From Vibrio renipiscarius (lineage in GTDB: Bacteria; Pseudomonadota; Gammaproteobacteria; Enterobacterales; Vibrionaceae): 62,728 nt of DNA. Both the position numbers and the translations under genes were made by a program. Positions 41,937 through 51,914 of this stretch are shown piece by piece (position 1 is the first letter of the stretch; the number at the start of each line of letters is the position of its first letter). The notes beneath the pieces were generated by a model. It searched no databases. It worked only from the letters and a program-made list of their open reading frames with translations, and had not been told where the DNA came from. The stretch is taken from NCBI RefSeq assembly GCF_000827885.1, contig NZ_JTKH01000018.1:1-62728 (forward strand). Reading direction: 5' to 3'.

Positions 41937-43949
41937 ATGACTTCTATTACCAATGCCCAACTCGGCTGGAATGAGGCAGGCACGCCCGTTTCAGATCAAT
42001 TCGATGACGTCTATTTCTCTAACGTAAATGGTTTGGAAGAAACGCGGTATGTGTTCCTTAAACAAAATCATCTACCAGAAAGATGGCAAGAATATGACCA
42101 GCGTCGTTTTGTGATCGCTGAAACTGGCTTTGGCACCGGTCTAAACTTTCTTGCCGTTTGGCAATGGTTTGAGCAGTTTAGACAGCAATACCCCAATGCC
42201 CCACTTAAAGAGCTGCACTTTGTCAGCTTTGAAAAATACCCACTCAGTAAAGCAGACTTAATCAAAGCGCATCAGTCATGGCCAGAACTGGCGAGCTATG
42301 CAAACCAATTGCAGCAACACTACCCTATTGCAGTGCCTGAGTGCCAGCGTATTGTACTCGCTGATGGGGCGATCACTCTAGACTTATGGTTTGGTGATAT
42401 CAAAGATTGCATGCCATTAGTCCCTGTTGCTGAACAAGGTTTGGTCGATGCTTGGTTTTTAGATGGTTTTGCACCCAGCAAAAACCCTGAGATGTGGAAT
42501 CAAACGCTGTTTGATGGCATGGCGCGACTAGCCAAACAAGATTGTAGCTGCGCAACCTTTACCGCCGCGGGTTTTGTTCGTCGAGGCCTAATCGACGCCG
42601 GCTTCGATATGAAAAAAGTAAAGGGCTTTGGCACTAAACGAGAAATGATTGCAGGCCGCCTTACTGAGCGCCAGCCCGTCACCAATTTTAAACCTTGGTT
42701 TCATCGCTCACTAGACAACCAGCATGAGCACATTGCCATTATTGGTGGCGGCGTCGCAAGTGCAACTCTCGCCACGACCTTGTTGCGCCGTGGGCAGAGA
42801 GTCACCTTATATTGTCAAGATGAACAAGCCGCACAACGCGCTTCAGGCAACCGCCAAGGCGCCGTCTACCCATTACTAAACGGTGAACACACGGGCGTTT
42901 CTCGTATGTTTGCTCCTGGCTTTTTGTTTGCTCGCCAGTTCGTTGAACAAGCCGCTGAGCGTATTCGTTTTGACCATGATTGGTGTGGCATCACTCAGTT
43001 AATGTGGGATGAAAAATCCACCACTAAACTAAGCAAAATGCTCGAGGGAAAATTTGACCCTATGCTGATTCATCGTTTAGACGCCAAGCAAACCAGCGCC
43101 GCGATTGGTTTGCCGATTACGATGGAGAGTATTCAATACCCAATGGGAGGCTGGCTGTGTCCTGCGCAATTGACCCAAGGTTTAATTGATGAATTGGCAA
43201 AAGATCCGCGCTTTACGGTCAAATACAATCACAAAATTGACGCGATTACGCGCATTGATGAACAATGGTCACTGAACTGCCACGCTGGGGATTTCAAACA
43301 CGACTGTGTCGTGATTGCCAATGGTAATGAATTTGCAAGTTTCGAGCAGAGCGCCCATGTACCGCTAGGTCAAGTAAAGGGCCAAGTCAGCCATATTCCA
43401 ACCACGCCGGAGCTAAGCCAACTCAATACGGTATTGTGTTACGACGGTTACATGACGCCAGTGAACCCAAATAATGCGCAGCATTGCATCGGCGCAAGCT
43501 ATGATCGCAGCCATCTTGATTATGAATTTGATGCCGTTGCACAGCAGGAAAACGGTGACAAGCTACGTCACTGCGTGCCTGACGAATCTTGGCCTCTCAC
43601 CGTCGATACTTCGGCGAATGAGTCACGACAAGGTATCCGCTGTGTTAGCCGCGACCACTTACCGTTTGTCGGCAACTTGGCCGACTACCAACAAGTTAAA
43701 GTGCAATACGGCGATTTAGCTCAACAAGATGTTGAGCAAGTGCAACCGACACCGCATTACCCAAATCTCTTTTGTTTATTAGGATTAGGCTCTCGCGGAT
43801 TAAGCTCTGCGCCATTAATGGCAGAATTGCTTGCCTCACAGATTTGCGGTGACCCTTTACCCCTACCTATCGATGTGCTTGAAACGCTCGAGCCAAGTCG
43901 TATGTGGGTGCGTAAGTTGCTTAAAGGAAAGGCAATTACTGAGTTGTAA
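41937..43949 (+). CDS. mnmC: MnmC, bifunctional tRNA wobble-uridine modification enzyme
   Basis: 670 residues from ATG 41937 ([13 protein letters not shown]), close to E. coli MnmC; the earlier frame start at 41841 is rejected. The N-terminal half is a methyltransferase ([33 protein letters not shown]). The C-terminal half is an FAD oxidase ([18 protein letters not shown] near residue 265; [11 protein letters not shown]). Together they finish mnm5(s2)U at the wobble base. Divergent from fabB, as in E. coli. Confidence 0.96.
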   Translation: MTSITNAQLGWNEAGTPVSDQFDDVYFSNVNGLEETRYVFLKQNHLPERWQEYDQRRFVIAETGFGTGLNFLAVWQWFEQFRQQYPNAPLKELHFVSFEKYPLSKADLIKAHQSWPELASYANQLQQHYPIAVPECQRIVLADGAITLDLWFGDIKDCMPLVPVAEQGLVDAWFLDGFAPSKNPEMWNQTLFDGMARLAKQDCSCATFTAAGFVRRGLIDAGFDMKKVKGFGTKREMIAGRLTERQPVTNFKPWFHRSLDNQHEHIAIIGGGVASATLATTLLRRGQRVTLYCQDEQAAQRASGNRQGAVYPLLNGEHTGVSRMFAPGFLFARQFVEQAAERIRFDHDWCGITQLMWDEKSTTKLSKMLEGKFDPMLIHRLDAKQTSAAIGLPITMESIQYPMGGWLCPAQLTQGLIDELAKDPRFTVKYNHKIDAITRIDEQWSLNCHAGDFKHDCVVIANGNEFASFEQSAHVPLGQVKGQVSHIPTTPELSQLNTVLCYDGYMTPVNPNNAQHCIGASYDRSHLDYEFDAVAQQENGDKLRHCVPDESWPLTVDTSANESRQGIRCVSRDHLPFVGNLADYQQVKVQYGDLAQQDVEQVQPTPHYPNLFCLLGLGSRGLSSAPLMAELLASQICGDPLPLPIDVLETLEPSRMWVRKLLKGKAITEL

Positions 43950-43957
43950 TGATAAAG

Positions 43958-43983
43958 GCGCCTGTGCTCATCGGCGCAGGCGC
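43958..43983. repeat. Strong hairpin between mnmC and the reductase gene
   Basis: GCGCCTGTGC and GCGCAGGCGC form a 10-pair stem with a 6-base loop. There is no U-run, so an intrinsic terminator is uncertain, but it lies between two convergent genes and may separate them. Confidence 0.5.
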
Positions 43984-44023
43984 ATTGGTATACAGAGAAA
44001 CCTGATACGAATAAGTTGAAGGG

Positions 44024-44563
44024 TTATTCAGTGAGTTTGTCTAGCGCCAAGTTGATCTGCTCAGCCAGTTCGGCGTCTTTGAATTCACCGGTCGCGAAAT
44101 CGAAGTGTTCATAGAAACTAGGAATAGAAAGCGACGCTTTTACCTCTGCACCAAAATACCCAGCCGAAGCCGTGGCGGTCGCTAAGACATTTTTGCCACC
44201 ACCTGGGCCTGGTGACGTAGCAAAATAGACCGCGGATTTGCCTTGGAAGACTTGAGGATTAATGCGCGACGCCCAATCAAAGAGATTTTTGTAGGCGGCT
44301 GTATAGGATCCATTATGCTCTGCAAATGAAATGATAAGCACATCCGCTTGAGCAATTTGTTCTAGAAAAGCCTTCGCAGCTTCCGCTTGGCCAATCTCTT
44401 TTTCAACATCTTCACTAAAGAGTGGAACGGGAAACTGGTTGAGATCAATTAAGGTAATCTCAGCATCATTGACCTTTTGAGCCAACTGGTGAGCGGCATA
44501 ATTGGCGAGCGTTTTATTAATGGATGTTGAGCTTGTCGAAGCTCCAAAAGCAAGAATGTTCAC
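44024..44563 (-). CDS. NADPH-dependent FMN reductase-like flavoprotein
   Basis: 179 residues from GTG 44563 (read MNILAFGAS), with AGAAGGAA 8 bases upstream. Flavodoxin-like fold: phosphate loop GASTSSTSINKTLANY at about 6-21, the segment FAEHNGSYTAAYKNLFDWASR near residue 90, and SPGPGGGKNVL near 120, all typical of the YieF/azoreductase-like NADPH:FMN reductases. It probably reduces quinones, flavins or metals; the natural substrate is unknown. It is absent from the E. coli version of this block. Confidence 0.85.
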   Translation of the reverse strand: MNILAFGASTSSTSINKTLANYAAHQLAQKVNDAEITLIDLNQFPVPLFSEDVEKEIGQAEAAKAFLEQIAQADVLIISFAEHNGSYTAAYKNLFDWASRINPQVFQGKSAVYFATSPGPGGGKNVLATATASAGYFGAEVKASLSIPSFYEHFDFATGEFKDAELAEQINLALDKLTE

Positions 44564-44724
44564 TGTGGCGTTCCTTCTATTGATTTTATTCCCCATGCTT
44601 AGCATAGGAACAGAACAAAAAAGCAACAACCACAATTTACTTAACCATTCCCATTCGCTAATAACCCATTAGCTCGTGAACCAATGAGTAAAATAATCAA
44701 CGCGAAATCAGTTACGCAGATCAA

Positions 44725-44988
44725 TTACGCGAGGTTACTCAACTCTAACCATAAATCATTCACTACAATTCGGTCTGCCGGGCTAAGCTCTGCACGCGCT
44801 TGATCTAAGCTGTCTACGATGCGTTTTTTAAGCTCGTCAACACTGCCGATCCCCTCTTCTTCACAAGAGGCTGCGGACAAAGAAATATGGCCACGCAAAT
44901 AACCACCAGCAAAAAGTTCATCATCCGAAGCGGTTGAAATTCGCTCATCAATTAACGCCAATAACTTTTCTTCAAATTCAATAATCAT
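44725..44988 (-). CDS. yfcL: YfcL family protein
   Basis: 87 residues, acidic, helical, matching the YfcL family (MIIEFEEKLLALIDERI... SDDELFAGGYLRGHISL). Function unknown. In E. coli yfcL sits between mnmC and epmC; here the same neighbours are found, but epmC is displaced by the LruC islet. No terminator is obvious downstream. Confidence 0.88.
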   Translation of the reverse strand: MIIEFEEKLLALIDERISTASDDELFAGGYLRGHISLSAASCEEEGIGSVDELKKRIVDSLDQARAELSPADRIVVNDLWLELSNLA

Positions 44989-45385
44989 GATGTCTGTTCA
45001 ATCCACTCGCTTGGACCTAAAAAATAGAACCGAAGCTTCTCACATCAACAAATTGAACGCAAACTCTAGATATTGCGGGCGACTCAGCAGGCTGATTCGT
45101 TGTCATCCCCCTCCGCGTCTGTTTCAAACAATCCCTTAATCGCGCGCTTTAGAGGGCTGCATTTTATGGCGATCTTATTGACACCCTCTCAATGGCCTAT
45201 TTTGACGTGAAGACGGGCGCGCCATTGCGATTATGATGATTGGCCCAGTTTGACTAGCAAAAAGACAAGACTTGTTTTTCATATTGAGAATATAACGCCC
45301 AGAGGCCCATAAATACGGGATCGGACATTTTGGCACACGCTATGCAACCTACCCTGGACGAACTTAATTCCATAGAGGGAATGTC
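44989..45385. other. 397-base leader region of the LruC islet
   Basis: No ORF of credible length. It contains the yfcL start region on the left, a perfect GGCGCGCC palindrome near 45218, and the sigma-54 promoter at 45331-45346. Room for enhancer-binding-protein sites exists upstream, but I could not recognise a known consensus (NtrC, LuxO or similar). Confidence 0.6.
45331..45346 (+). promoter_or_regulatory. Sigma-54 promoter of the LruC gene
   Basis: TGGCACACGCTATGCA has the full -24 element TGGCAC and GC at -12 with correct 10-base spacing between GG and GC. Predicted start near 45357, 29 bases before the LruC start codon and before its AGAGGGA ribosome site. Confidence 0.82.
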
Positions 45386-47530
45386 ATGTCAGGAATGCCA
45401 CTAAAATTACATTTACCCATATTGTGCGCAGCAATCTCCATCAGCACTGCCAGTTATGCATCCATACCGTTTTCATCTTGCCCAACCCAGGCCTTCTTGA
45501 TTCAAAATCCTTCCGGCACGCCTATCGCTTATGGCGTAAGTTTGGACGTCGGTAGCTATTCGACACTTTCTTGGAGCTTAGGTAGCGCCAAAATAAACGG
45601 CGTCGGATTCAGTGTGCATGATGACTATATTTATGGTTGGGATTATGGGGCGAAATCTTTAACTCGCATCGGTTCTGATCTCACCTCTGCGCCAATGGAA
45701 ATTTCCAACCTTGGCATCGCCCCCACCTCTTTTTATGTTGGGGATGTCTCCGTTGAAGAAAACGCCTGGTATGGCTATCGAATTAATTACGGCTTATTTC
45801 GTATCGATCTCGTCTCCAATGCAATGACGCAAGTCGCGACCTCTAGCGAGATTGGCACGCTCAAGTTGCTCGACATGGCATTCCACCCTGACAACGGCTT
45901 TATCTATAGCGTCGACAATTCCGGTTATCTCTATCAAATCGATTCAAGCGATGGCAGCAGTATTCGCCTTAACCAAGTGCTTAATAGCAATGTTCTTGGC
46001 CATAGTCTTGCATTTGGTGCGCAATATTTTGATGTGGATGGCAATCTGTACTTGAGTAATAACGGTAATGGCCACGTGTTCAAAGTGACGCTTGATGGCA
46101 ATAACTCCAGCGCTGAGTTTTTTGCTTATGGTCCCTCAAGTAACTCGAATGATGGGGCACGATGTGCGCTCGCATCCGTGATTCCTGGCGACGCCACCGA
46201 CTTTGGGGATGCGCCTGACAGCTATGGCACCACCTACGATTCTTCAGGGGCTCGTCATGGCATCACTGGCCTAAAACTCGGCGAGTTGGTAGATGGTGAG
46301 AATGAGGCCTATGCCTACCCGCTTTCTGATGATGCCGCCGATAGCAACGATGACGAGGACGGAATCGCCTTTCCAATCCCCTTGGAAATTGGCGAAACAA
46401 GTTTTATCTATGCCACCGTGAATGGCGCAGATGGGAAAGGCGTTCTTAGCGCTTGGATAGACTGGGACCAAGATGGTCAATTTAACGATGATGAATTGGT
46501 GATCAGCAGTGAGTCGGTGGACGATGGTCAAAACCAGCTGTTTATCGAGGTGCCAAGTTGGGCGCTGGCTGGTGAAACGTGGGCCCGCTTCCGTATCAGT
46601 AACACCAATGATGTCGGGCCAACCGGTGGCGTGGGGGCGGGTGAAGTCGAAGATCACTTAGTCACCGTTACTGACCAAGGCGTCAGTGTCGAAACCTACC
46701 CATCAGGAAGCGCATACACAACCTTCGCCTATGAAGACCAATTCCCGCAAATGGGTGACTACGACATGAACGATGTGCTGATGAACGTGAAATTCACCGA
46801 ATTTAGCCTTAACAACCAAGTCATTCAATTGAACATCCAAGGCCAAATCGCGGCGTTAGGCGGCACTTATCGCTCAGGATTTGCAATTCGATTACCAGGA
46901 GTTGCCCCCAGCGCAGTCAAAACGGATTCCGCTAAATTGTACATCGGGGGAGAGTTGCAAGCTGTCGATATCGTCGAATCCGGCACCACTGATACCGTAC
47001 TTATTGTTCATGAAAACTTATGGTCAATCACCGAGTCTGGCGAAGAAGACGGTTGTAATATGTTTCGGACCGAAATAGGTTGTGGCACCTCGTATCGACC
47101 AAGTTGGCAGCTAATCATTCCGTTTAGCACGCCCGTCGACAGCGCACAAATGCCTGAACTGCCATACGACCCATTCATTTTTGCTACACCGGGTTATTAC
47201 CATGGTGAAACCGGCCTTCAAGTCAGCGGTGGATTCCCAGGGCGTGGGCTAGAGGTTCACCTGAAAAACAAAGCGCCGACATCGAAATTCAATTACGCCT
47301 ATATCGGCAAAAAAGACGATGCGACGAACACCAGTGCGGGAACCTATTTCCACACCAGTAACGGACTGCCTTGGGCCATTGAATTACCGATGGATTGGAA
47401 GCACCCAATCGAAACCATCAGTATTCTCGATACTTATCCAAAATTTGCAGATTTCTCTCAAGACCCTTCAGGTTTGACTGAGCAAAGCTGGTACCTCACA
47501 CCAATCATCAACCAAGCCTACACGGACTAA
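45386..47530 (+). CDS. Secreted LruC/GEVED-domain protein
   Basis: 714 residues. Start ATG 45386 behind AGAGGGA. Signal peptide (LPILCAAISISTASYASI, cleavage near residue 25). Residues about 30-265 resemble a beta-propeller-like surface domain (DUF6923 type). From about 272 (DFGDAPDSYGTTYDSSGARH) to 430 (GAGEVEDH) is a GEVED domain with acidic calcium-like loops (DSNDDEDG; DWDQDGQFNDDE). The rest, from AYEDQFPQMGDYDMNDVLM, is the LruC/DUF4842 domain. Four cysteines near 555-580 may form disulfides. Likely exported or surface-bound and calcium-binding; function unknown. Followed 10 bases later by a lipoprotein gene. Confidence 0.88.
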   Translation: MSGMPLKLHLPILCAAISISTASYASIPFSSCPTQAFLIQNPSGTPIAYGVSLDVGSYSTLSWSLGSAKINGVGFSVHDDYIYGWDYGAKSLTRIGSDLTSAPMEISNLGIAPTSFYVGDVSVEENAWYGYRINYGLFRIDLVSNAMTQVATSSEIGTLKLLDMAFHPDNGFIYSVDNSGYLYQIDSSDGSSIRLNQVLNSNVLGHSLAFGAQYFDVDGNLYLSNNGNGHVFKVTLDGNNSSAEFFAYGPSSNSNDGARCALASVIPGDATDFGDAPDSYGTTYDSSGARHGITGLKLGELVDGENEAYAYPLSDDAADSNDDEDGIAFPIPLEIGETSFIYATVNGADGKGVLSAWIDWDQDGQFNDDELVISSESVDDGQNQLFIEVPSWALAGETWARFRISNTNDVGPTGGVGAGEVEDHLVTVTDQGVSVETYPSGSAYTTFAYEDQFPQMGDYDMNDVLMNVKFTEFSLNNQVIQLNIQGQIAALGGTYRSGFAIRLPGVAPSAVKTDSAKLYIGGELQAVDIVESGTTDTVLIVHENLWSITESGEEDGCNMFRTEIGCGTSYRPSWQLIIPFSTPVDSAQMPELPYDPFIFATPGYYHGETGLQVSGGFPGRGLEVHLKNKAPTSKFNYAYIGKKDDATNTSAGTYFHTSNGLPWAIELPMDWKHPIETISILDTYPKFADFSQDPSGLTEQSWYLTPIINQAYTD

Positions 47531-47540
47531 GGGGAAACTT

Positions 47541-48071
47541 ATGACGCATTTAAATGACTATGTTAGAGCCTTAGTGATCAGCCTCGGTACCGCCATTGTC
47601 ATCGGTTGTGGCGGAGGCGGCGGCGGCGATGGAGGCAGCAGCGGCAGTTCAACCCCGCAAGCAGCACCGAGCCAAACGCCGGCCCCCACGCCAGAACCAG
47701 AAGCGACCCCAGTGGTCACCGCCGAGCCCCGTTTAACCGTGAATGATCTGAATATTGCGGCAGAGAATACTCTCGAATCGGTCTATGACGTCGATGTGGA
47801 CATCGACATCTCGGCACTTTCAACTCAAAAGGCGTTTATCTCAATCTGTGATAATACCGCCGCTGAGGGGGACCTCACACAACTTGACTTTGATAAGTGT
47901 TTAATTAAATCGAGTTTAGATGAAGGGAAAGGACGCTTTGATCTTCGCGTTGCCAACCATTGTGATGAACTCATTGCGGTGATTTGGATTATGGAGAAAG
48001 ACCGGGCACCACTGAGTTACACCTTGAGCCACAATAATCAAAAACAAACCTACTGGGTGATTAGTGAATAA
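47541..48071 (+). CDS. Small lipoprotein partner of the LruC protein
   Basis: 176 residues with a lipoprotein signal: membrane stretch ALVISLGTAIVIG followed by the lipobox cysteine C23, then a run of glycines and a Ser/Pro/Thr/Glu-rich tether (about 24-60). The mature domain (residues 65-176) contains three more cysteines but matches no family I know. It lies 10 bases after the LruC gene with GGGGAAA before ATG, so they form one operon from the sigma-54 promoter. Probable anchor or assembly partner on the outer membrane; inference only. Confidence 0.85.
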   Translation: MTHLNDYVRALVISLGTAIVIGCGGGGGGDGGSSGSSTPQAAPSQTPAPTPEPEATPVVTAEPRLTVNDLNIAAENTLESVYDVDVDIDISALSTQKAFISICDNTAAEGDLTQLDFDKCLIKSSLDEGKGRFDLRVANHCDELIAVIWIMEKDRAPLSYTLSHNNQKQTYWVISE

Positions 48072-48093
48072 AAATACACTCAGTAAAGACAAC

Positions 48094-48119
48094 AAAGCCG
48101 ACATCACGTCGGCTTTTTC
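48094..48119 (+). terminator. Terminator of the LruC-lipoprotein operon
   Basis: AAAGCCGAC and GTCGGCTTT pair around ATCAC, followed by TTTTT on the plus strand. It lies 22 bases after the lipoprotein stop, between this gene and the convergent epmC. Confidence 0.9.
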
Positions 48120-48140
48120 ATTCAAACGGTAATGCGAACA

Positions 48141-48671
48141 TTACTTGACGATAAAGTCATTCGGATTAAGCGGCGCAATACCATAAAAAGCACGCATCGC
48201 TTCAGAAAGCATCAACACACGAGGTGGAATACCTTGCTCAAGAATCGCCATCACTTCAGTGTGCACTTTACTCATAAACAACAAACGATCCGGTTCAAAA
48301 TCGCCATTAAGGTTGTCACAACTAACGCCAAATGAAAATCCTGCGCTCAAGGCTAGAATCCACTCATACGCTTGCGGGCGAATTTCAACCTTTTCAAATT
48401 CCGCTTGCACTTGGGCCGTTCGGCCATCCGGCTCATACCAATAACCAAAATCTTCAAGTAATCGGCGCTCTGGGCCTGCCACACACCAATGGGCAATTTC
48501 ATGCAATGCAGAGGCATAGAAGCCACGAGCAAAAATAATACGGTGTTGAGGGTGTTGCTCATCCGCAGGAAGATAGATCGGCTCATCGCCACCGAGCTCT
48601 AACACGGTGTTATAGTGAGCAGAAAAAGTGTCATTAAAGATTGTAATCAAATCTTGGTAATCGTGATTCAT
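48141..48671 (-). CDS. epmC: EpmC, elongation factor P hydroxylase
   Basis: 176 residues, the family's usual size. The metal-binding signature ASALHEIAHWCVAG (about residues 53-66) contains HExxH. The family hydroxylates the beta-lysyl-modified lysine of EF-P. In E. coli epmC (yfcM) neighbours yfcL and mnmC; here an inserted LruC operon separates them. Start ATG 48671 (MNHDYQDLI). Confidence 0.93.
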   Translation of the reverse strand: MNHDYQDLITIFNDTFSAHYNTVLELGGDEPIYLPADEQHPQHRIIFARGFYASALHEIAHWCVAGPERRLLEDFGYWYEPDGRTAQVQAEFEKVEIRPQAYEWILALSAGFSFGVSCDNLNGDFEPDRLLFMSKVHTEVMAILEQGIPPRVLMLSEAMRAFYGIAPLNPNDFIVK

Positions 48672-48906
48672 AATGTCTGGCTAGTGGAATGATATAAAGC
48701 GCCCGCATTCTCGCATTTTCCCACGGTTTTGCACACTGCTGTCGCGACTCTTGTCATTAGAAATAATTATCTGATATGTGTTTTCGTAACCACAAAAACT
48801 CATTCGTTTTTTGCCGCTATAACCACTACACTTTCGCCTTCGTTTTATCAGGGTGTGCCATCGCTATTCGCCCTACTCTCTCATTTTATTTCTTTGAGTA
48901 ATCGCT

Positions 48907-49530
48907 ATGTTGTTAAGTGTATTGTACATCATTGGTATCACAGCCGAAGCCATGACTGGTGCTCTCAGTGCGGGTCGTCGAAAAATGGACTGGTTTGGGG
49001 TTATGTTAGTCGCCAGTGCAACCGCAATTGGTGGCGGAACCGTACGTGATATTCTATTGGGGCACTACCCTTTAGGCTGGGTTAAAAATCCAGAATACCT
49101 GGCGATTACCTGTATTGCTGGCGTATTGACAACCGGTTTAGCCAAGTGGGTGATCAAATTCAAAGGCTTGTTTATTCGCCTGGATGCGCTGGGCTTAATT
49201 GTATTTAGCATTATCGGTACCAAAGTCGCATTAAGCATGGGGCTACATCCTGGTATTTGTATGGTTGCAGCGCTGGTCACGGGGGTTTTTGGTGGCTTGT
49301 TACGTGATTTGATCTGTCGCCAAACTCCGCTTGTTTTGCATGAAGAGTTGTACGCCTCAGTATCGCTCATTGCCTCTGGACTCTACTTGGCCTTATTAGA
49401 ATTTGCGATTGATGATGTGACCGCAACCATTGTGACACTGATTGTCGGCTACCTCATTCGTATGGCCGCGGTGCGTTTCAAATGGCGCTTGCCGTCTTTC
49501 CATTTGGATCATGACGAGCCTCTGCATTAA
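48907..49530 (+). CDS. TRIC-type (YicG/UPF0126) cation channel family membrane protein
   Basis: 207 residues with seven predicted membrane segments in two repeated halves; the glycine signature GGGTVRDILLG (about residues 40-50) and its second copy GGLLRDLICR (about 130) are diagnostic of the bacterial TRIC family. Such proteins form trimeric potassium-permeable channels in vitro; an in vivo role is not established. It occupies the space held by yfcA/mepA in E. coli. Confidence 0.9.
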   Translation: MLLSVLYIIGITAEAMTGALSAGRRKMDWFGVMLVASATAIGGGTVRDILLGHYPLGWVKNPEYLAITCIAGVLTTGLAKWVIKFKGLFIRLDALGLIVFSIIGTKVALSMGLHPGICMVAALVTGVFGGLLRDLICRQTPLVLHEELYASVSLIASGLYLALLEFAIDDVTATIVTLIVGYLIRMAAVRFKWRLPSFHLDHDEPLH

Positions 49531-49560
49531 TGAGCGCCCATCAACGTGGCGTTACCCCCT

Positions 49561-49600
49561 TATAAAAAAAATGCCCATCTATTCGATGGGCATTTTTTTA
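49561..49600. terminator. Bidirectional terminator between TRIC gene and aroC
   Basis: ATGCCCATC (49571-49579) pairs with GATGGGCAT (49585-49593), with a run of A before and seven T after, so it can stop both convergent transcripts. Confidence 0.92.
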
Positions 49601-49636
49601 AGGTAAACATATCTCTATGTTGCGCTTAACGGTGCG

Positions 49637-50722
49637 TTAAATCTGTGGCGTCTGCGTTACAACACCGTGATTTTGTCCTCGATGGCGTAATAAATGGTCC
49701 ATCACAACAATCGCAAGCATTGATTCCGCAATCGGCACCGCCCGAATTCCCACACAAGGATCATGACGGCCTTTGGTGATTAATTCTGTTGGCTCACCAA
49801 ACTTATCAATCGTTTGGCCCGGCACGGTAATGCTCGACGTCGGTTTTAACGCGATATTCGCCACGATATCTTGCCCAGTCGAAATGCCACCCAAGATGCC
49901 ACCAGCATGATTGCTGCCAAAGCCCTGAGGTGATAACGCATCGCGATGCTCACTGCCCTTTTGTTTGACGACATCAAAACCATCGCCAATCTCAACTCCT
50001 TTGACGGCATTAATGCTCATCAGTGCGTGAGCAATATCAGCGTCTAGACGATCAAAGACTGGCTCCCCTAACCCAACAGGCACATTGGTTGCGACCACTT
50101 GAATTTTCGCTCCAACGGAATCACCCTGCTTTTTCAGATCGCGAATCAATTGATCAAAGGCATCGACTTTTGCGGCATCGGGACTAAAAAATGGATTATT
50201 TTCAATCTCATTCCAATCAACCGTATCAATCGCCACATCGCCCATCTGCGCTAAGTACGCACGCACTTCAACGCCAAATTCTTGCTTTAGGTATTGCTTA
50301 GCAATCGCACCTGCCGCCACACGCATAGCGGTTTCACGCGCTGACGAACGGCCGCCACCACGATAATCACGAATGCCGTATTTTTGATGGTAGGTATAGT
50401 CGGCATGACCCGGACGGAATTTGTCTTGAATGTCTGAGTAATCTTTTGAACGCTGATCGGTATTCTCAATTAACAGACCGATAGAAGTACCTGTGGTTTT
50501 ACCTTCAAAGACACCTGAGAGAATTTTAACTTGGTCCGGTTCGCGTCGTGCTGTGGTGTAGCGTGATGTGCCAGGGCGGCGACGATCAAGATCAACTTGA
50601 ATCATCTCTTCTGAAATTTCTAACCCCGGAGGGCAGCCGTCAACGATACATCCTAGTGCGATACCGTGACTTTCTCCGAATGTTGTTACTCGGAAGTGTT
50701 GTCCGATACTATTTCCTGCCAT
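49637..50722 (-). CDS. aroC: AroC, chorismate synthase
   Basis: 361 residues, as in E. coli. The N-terminal signature [18 protein letters not shown], the arginine-rich active-site segment [20 protein letters not shown] (about residues 120-140) and [23 protein letters not shown] FMN-binding region are present. It converts 5-enolpyruvylshikimate-3-phosphate to chorismate using reduced FMN. It follows prmB after a terminator and 188 bases. Confidence 0.98.
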   Translation of the reverse strand: MAGNSIGQHFRVTTFGESHGIALGCIVDGCPPGLEISEEMIQVDLDRRRPGTSRYTTARREPDQVKILSGVFEGKTTGTSIGLLIENTDQRSKDYSDIQDKFRPGHADYTYHQKYGIRDYRGGGRSSARETAMRVAAGAIAKQYLKQEFGVEVRAYLAQMGDVAIDTVDWNEIENNPFFSPDAAKVDAFDQLIRDLKKQGDSVGAKIQVVATNVPVGLGEPVFDRLDADIAHALMSINAVKGVEIGDGFDVVKQKGSEHRDALSPQGFGSNHAGGILGGISTGQDIVANIALKPTSSITVPGQTIDKFGEPTELITKGRHDPCVGIRAVPIAESMLAIVVMDHLLRHRGQNHGVVTQTPQI

Positions 50723-50850
50723 TGCGTCCTCAACTTTTAAGCTGTGATTGACCTGTTCACAGCGTTTCTTCCTGATGTTGGTAGATTCATAGTCGCTTGA
50801 TTATTCATTGATGTAAACCCCCAGAAGGCAACAAAATCCGCGACACAAAT

Positions 50851-50889
50851 AAAAAAAACGCCATGCACTAACAAGCACATGGCGTTTTA
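50851..50889 (-). terminator. Terminator of prmB
   Basis: AAAACGCCATG (50855-50865) pairs with CATGGCGTTTT (50878-50888) around 12 bases; on the minus strand eight T follow. It lies 22 bases after the prmB stop. Confidence 0.9.
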
Positions 50890-50910
50890 AATTCACTCTA
50901 ACCGCTGAAC

Positions 50911-51843
50911 TTAATCTTTGTAGATAGAGAACTCAGCTGCGTGCTCAAGCATTTGATCGCGAGTTAACAAGAAGACGCCGTGACCGCCGTTTTCGAACTC
51001 TAACCAAGTAAATGGGATATGTGGGTATTGCTCCATCATATGCACCATTGAGTTGCCCACTTCACAGATCAAGAAGCCTTTTTCAGTCAAGTAATCAGGC
51101 GCGTTCGCCAAAATACGGCGAACCAATTTTAGGCCATCAGTACCGGCTGCTAGACCAAGAGCTGGCTCATGCGTAAACTCTTCAGGCAAGCTGTTCATGT
51201 CTTCTTCATCCACGTAAGGTGGGTTTGAGACAATCACGTTATACTTCTCTTTTGGCAAATCACGGAAGAGATCAGAACGGATAGGGAAAACTTGTTGCTC
51301 TAAACCGTGATCTTGAACGTTAAGTTCTGCCACTTGCAGTGCGTCGGTTGAAATATCAATCGCGTCCACTTCCGCTTCAGGGAATGCGTTCGCACACGCA
51401 ATCGCAATACAGCCACTGCCAGTACAAAGATCCATAATGCGAGTCGGCTCTTCAATCAGCCAAGGTTGGAATTCTGCTTGGATAAGCTCACCGATTGGAG
51501 AGCGTGGCACAAGCACTCGCTCATCAACGAAAAACTCAAGGCCACAGAACCATGCCTTATTAGTCAGGTATGCGGTTGGCGTGCGATCGTTAATACGCTT
51601 AACAACACGCTCAACGATGCGCATACGCTCACTCGTGGTAAGACGAGAGTTTAGTACGTGTGGAGGCACGTCAATTGGAAGGTAAAGGGTTGGCAAAATA
51701 AGCTGAACCGCTTCATCCCACGCGTTATCGGTACCGTGACCATAAAAAATATTAGCAGCATTAAAGCGGCTAACGGTCCAACGAACCATATCTTGAAGCG
51801 TGTGTAATTCTGATACTGCTTCTTCTACAAAAATCTTATCCAA
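50911..51843 (-). CDS. prmB: PrmB, methyltransferase for ribosomal protein uL3 glutamine
   Basis: 310 residues. SAM-binding motif [15 protein letters not shown] near residue 140 and the glutamine-methyltransferase signature [10 protein letters not shown] near 210. It methylates Gln150 of ribosomal protein L3 in E. coli. Divergent from smrB with only 71 bases between, and next to aroC, as in E. coli. Confidence 0.97.
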   Translation of the reverse strand: MDKIFVEEAVSELHTLQDMVRWTVSRFNAANIFYGHGTDNAWDEAVQLILPTLYLPIDVPPHVLNSRLTTSERMRIVERVVKRINDRTPTAYLTNKAWFCGLEFFVDERVLVPRSPIGELIQAEFQPWLIEEPTRIMDLCTGSGCIAIACANAFPEAEVDAIDISTDALQVAELNVQDHGLEQQVFPIRSDLFRDLPKEKYNVIVSNPPYVDEEDMNSLPEEFTHEPALGLAAGTDGLKLVRRILANAPDYLTEKGFLICEVGNSMVHMMEQYPHIPFTWLEFENGGHGVFLLTRDQMLEHAAEFSIYKD

Positions 51844-51914
51844 AATTGCCTCCGAAAAGAGCTACAATACTGCCTTATGAAATTAACCCAGTCGTGTTAA
51901 CCCACTTTATACCT

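Noticed and set aside
45218..45225. GGCGCGCC palindrome as a regulator site
   Set aside because: An 8-base GC palindrome alone is too common and matches a restriction-type sequence; no supporting context.
48729..49049. 106-codon plus frame overlapping the TRIC gene start
   Set aside because: It runs out of frame into the TRIC coding region, which has a clear family signature from 48907.
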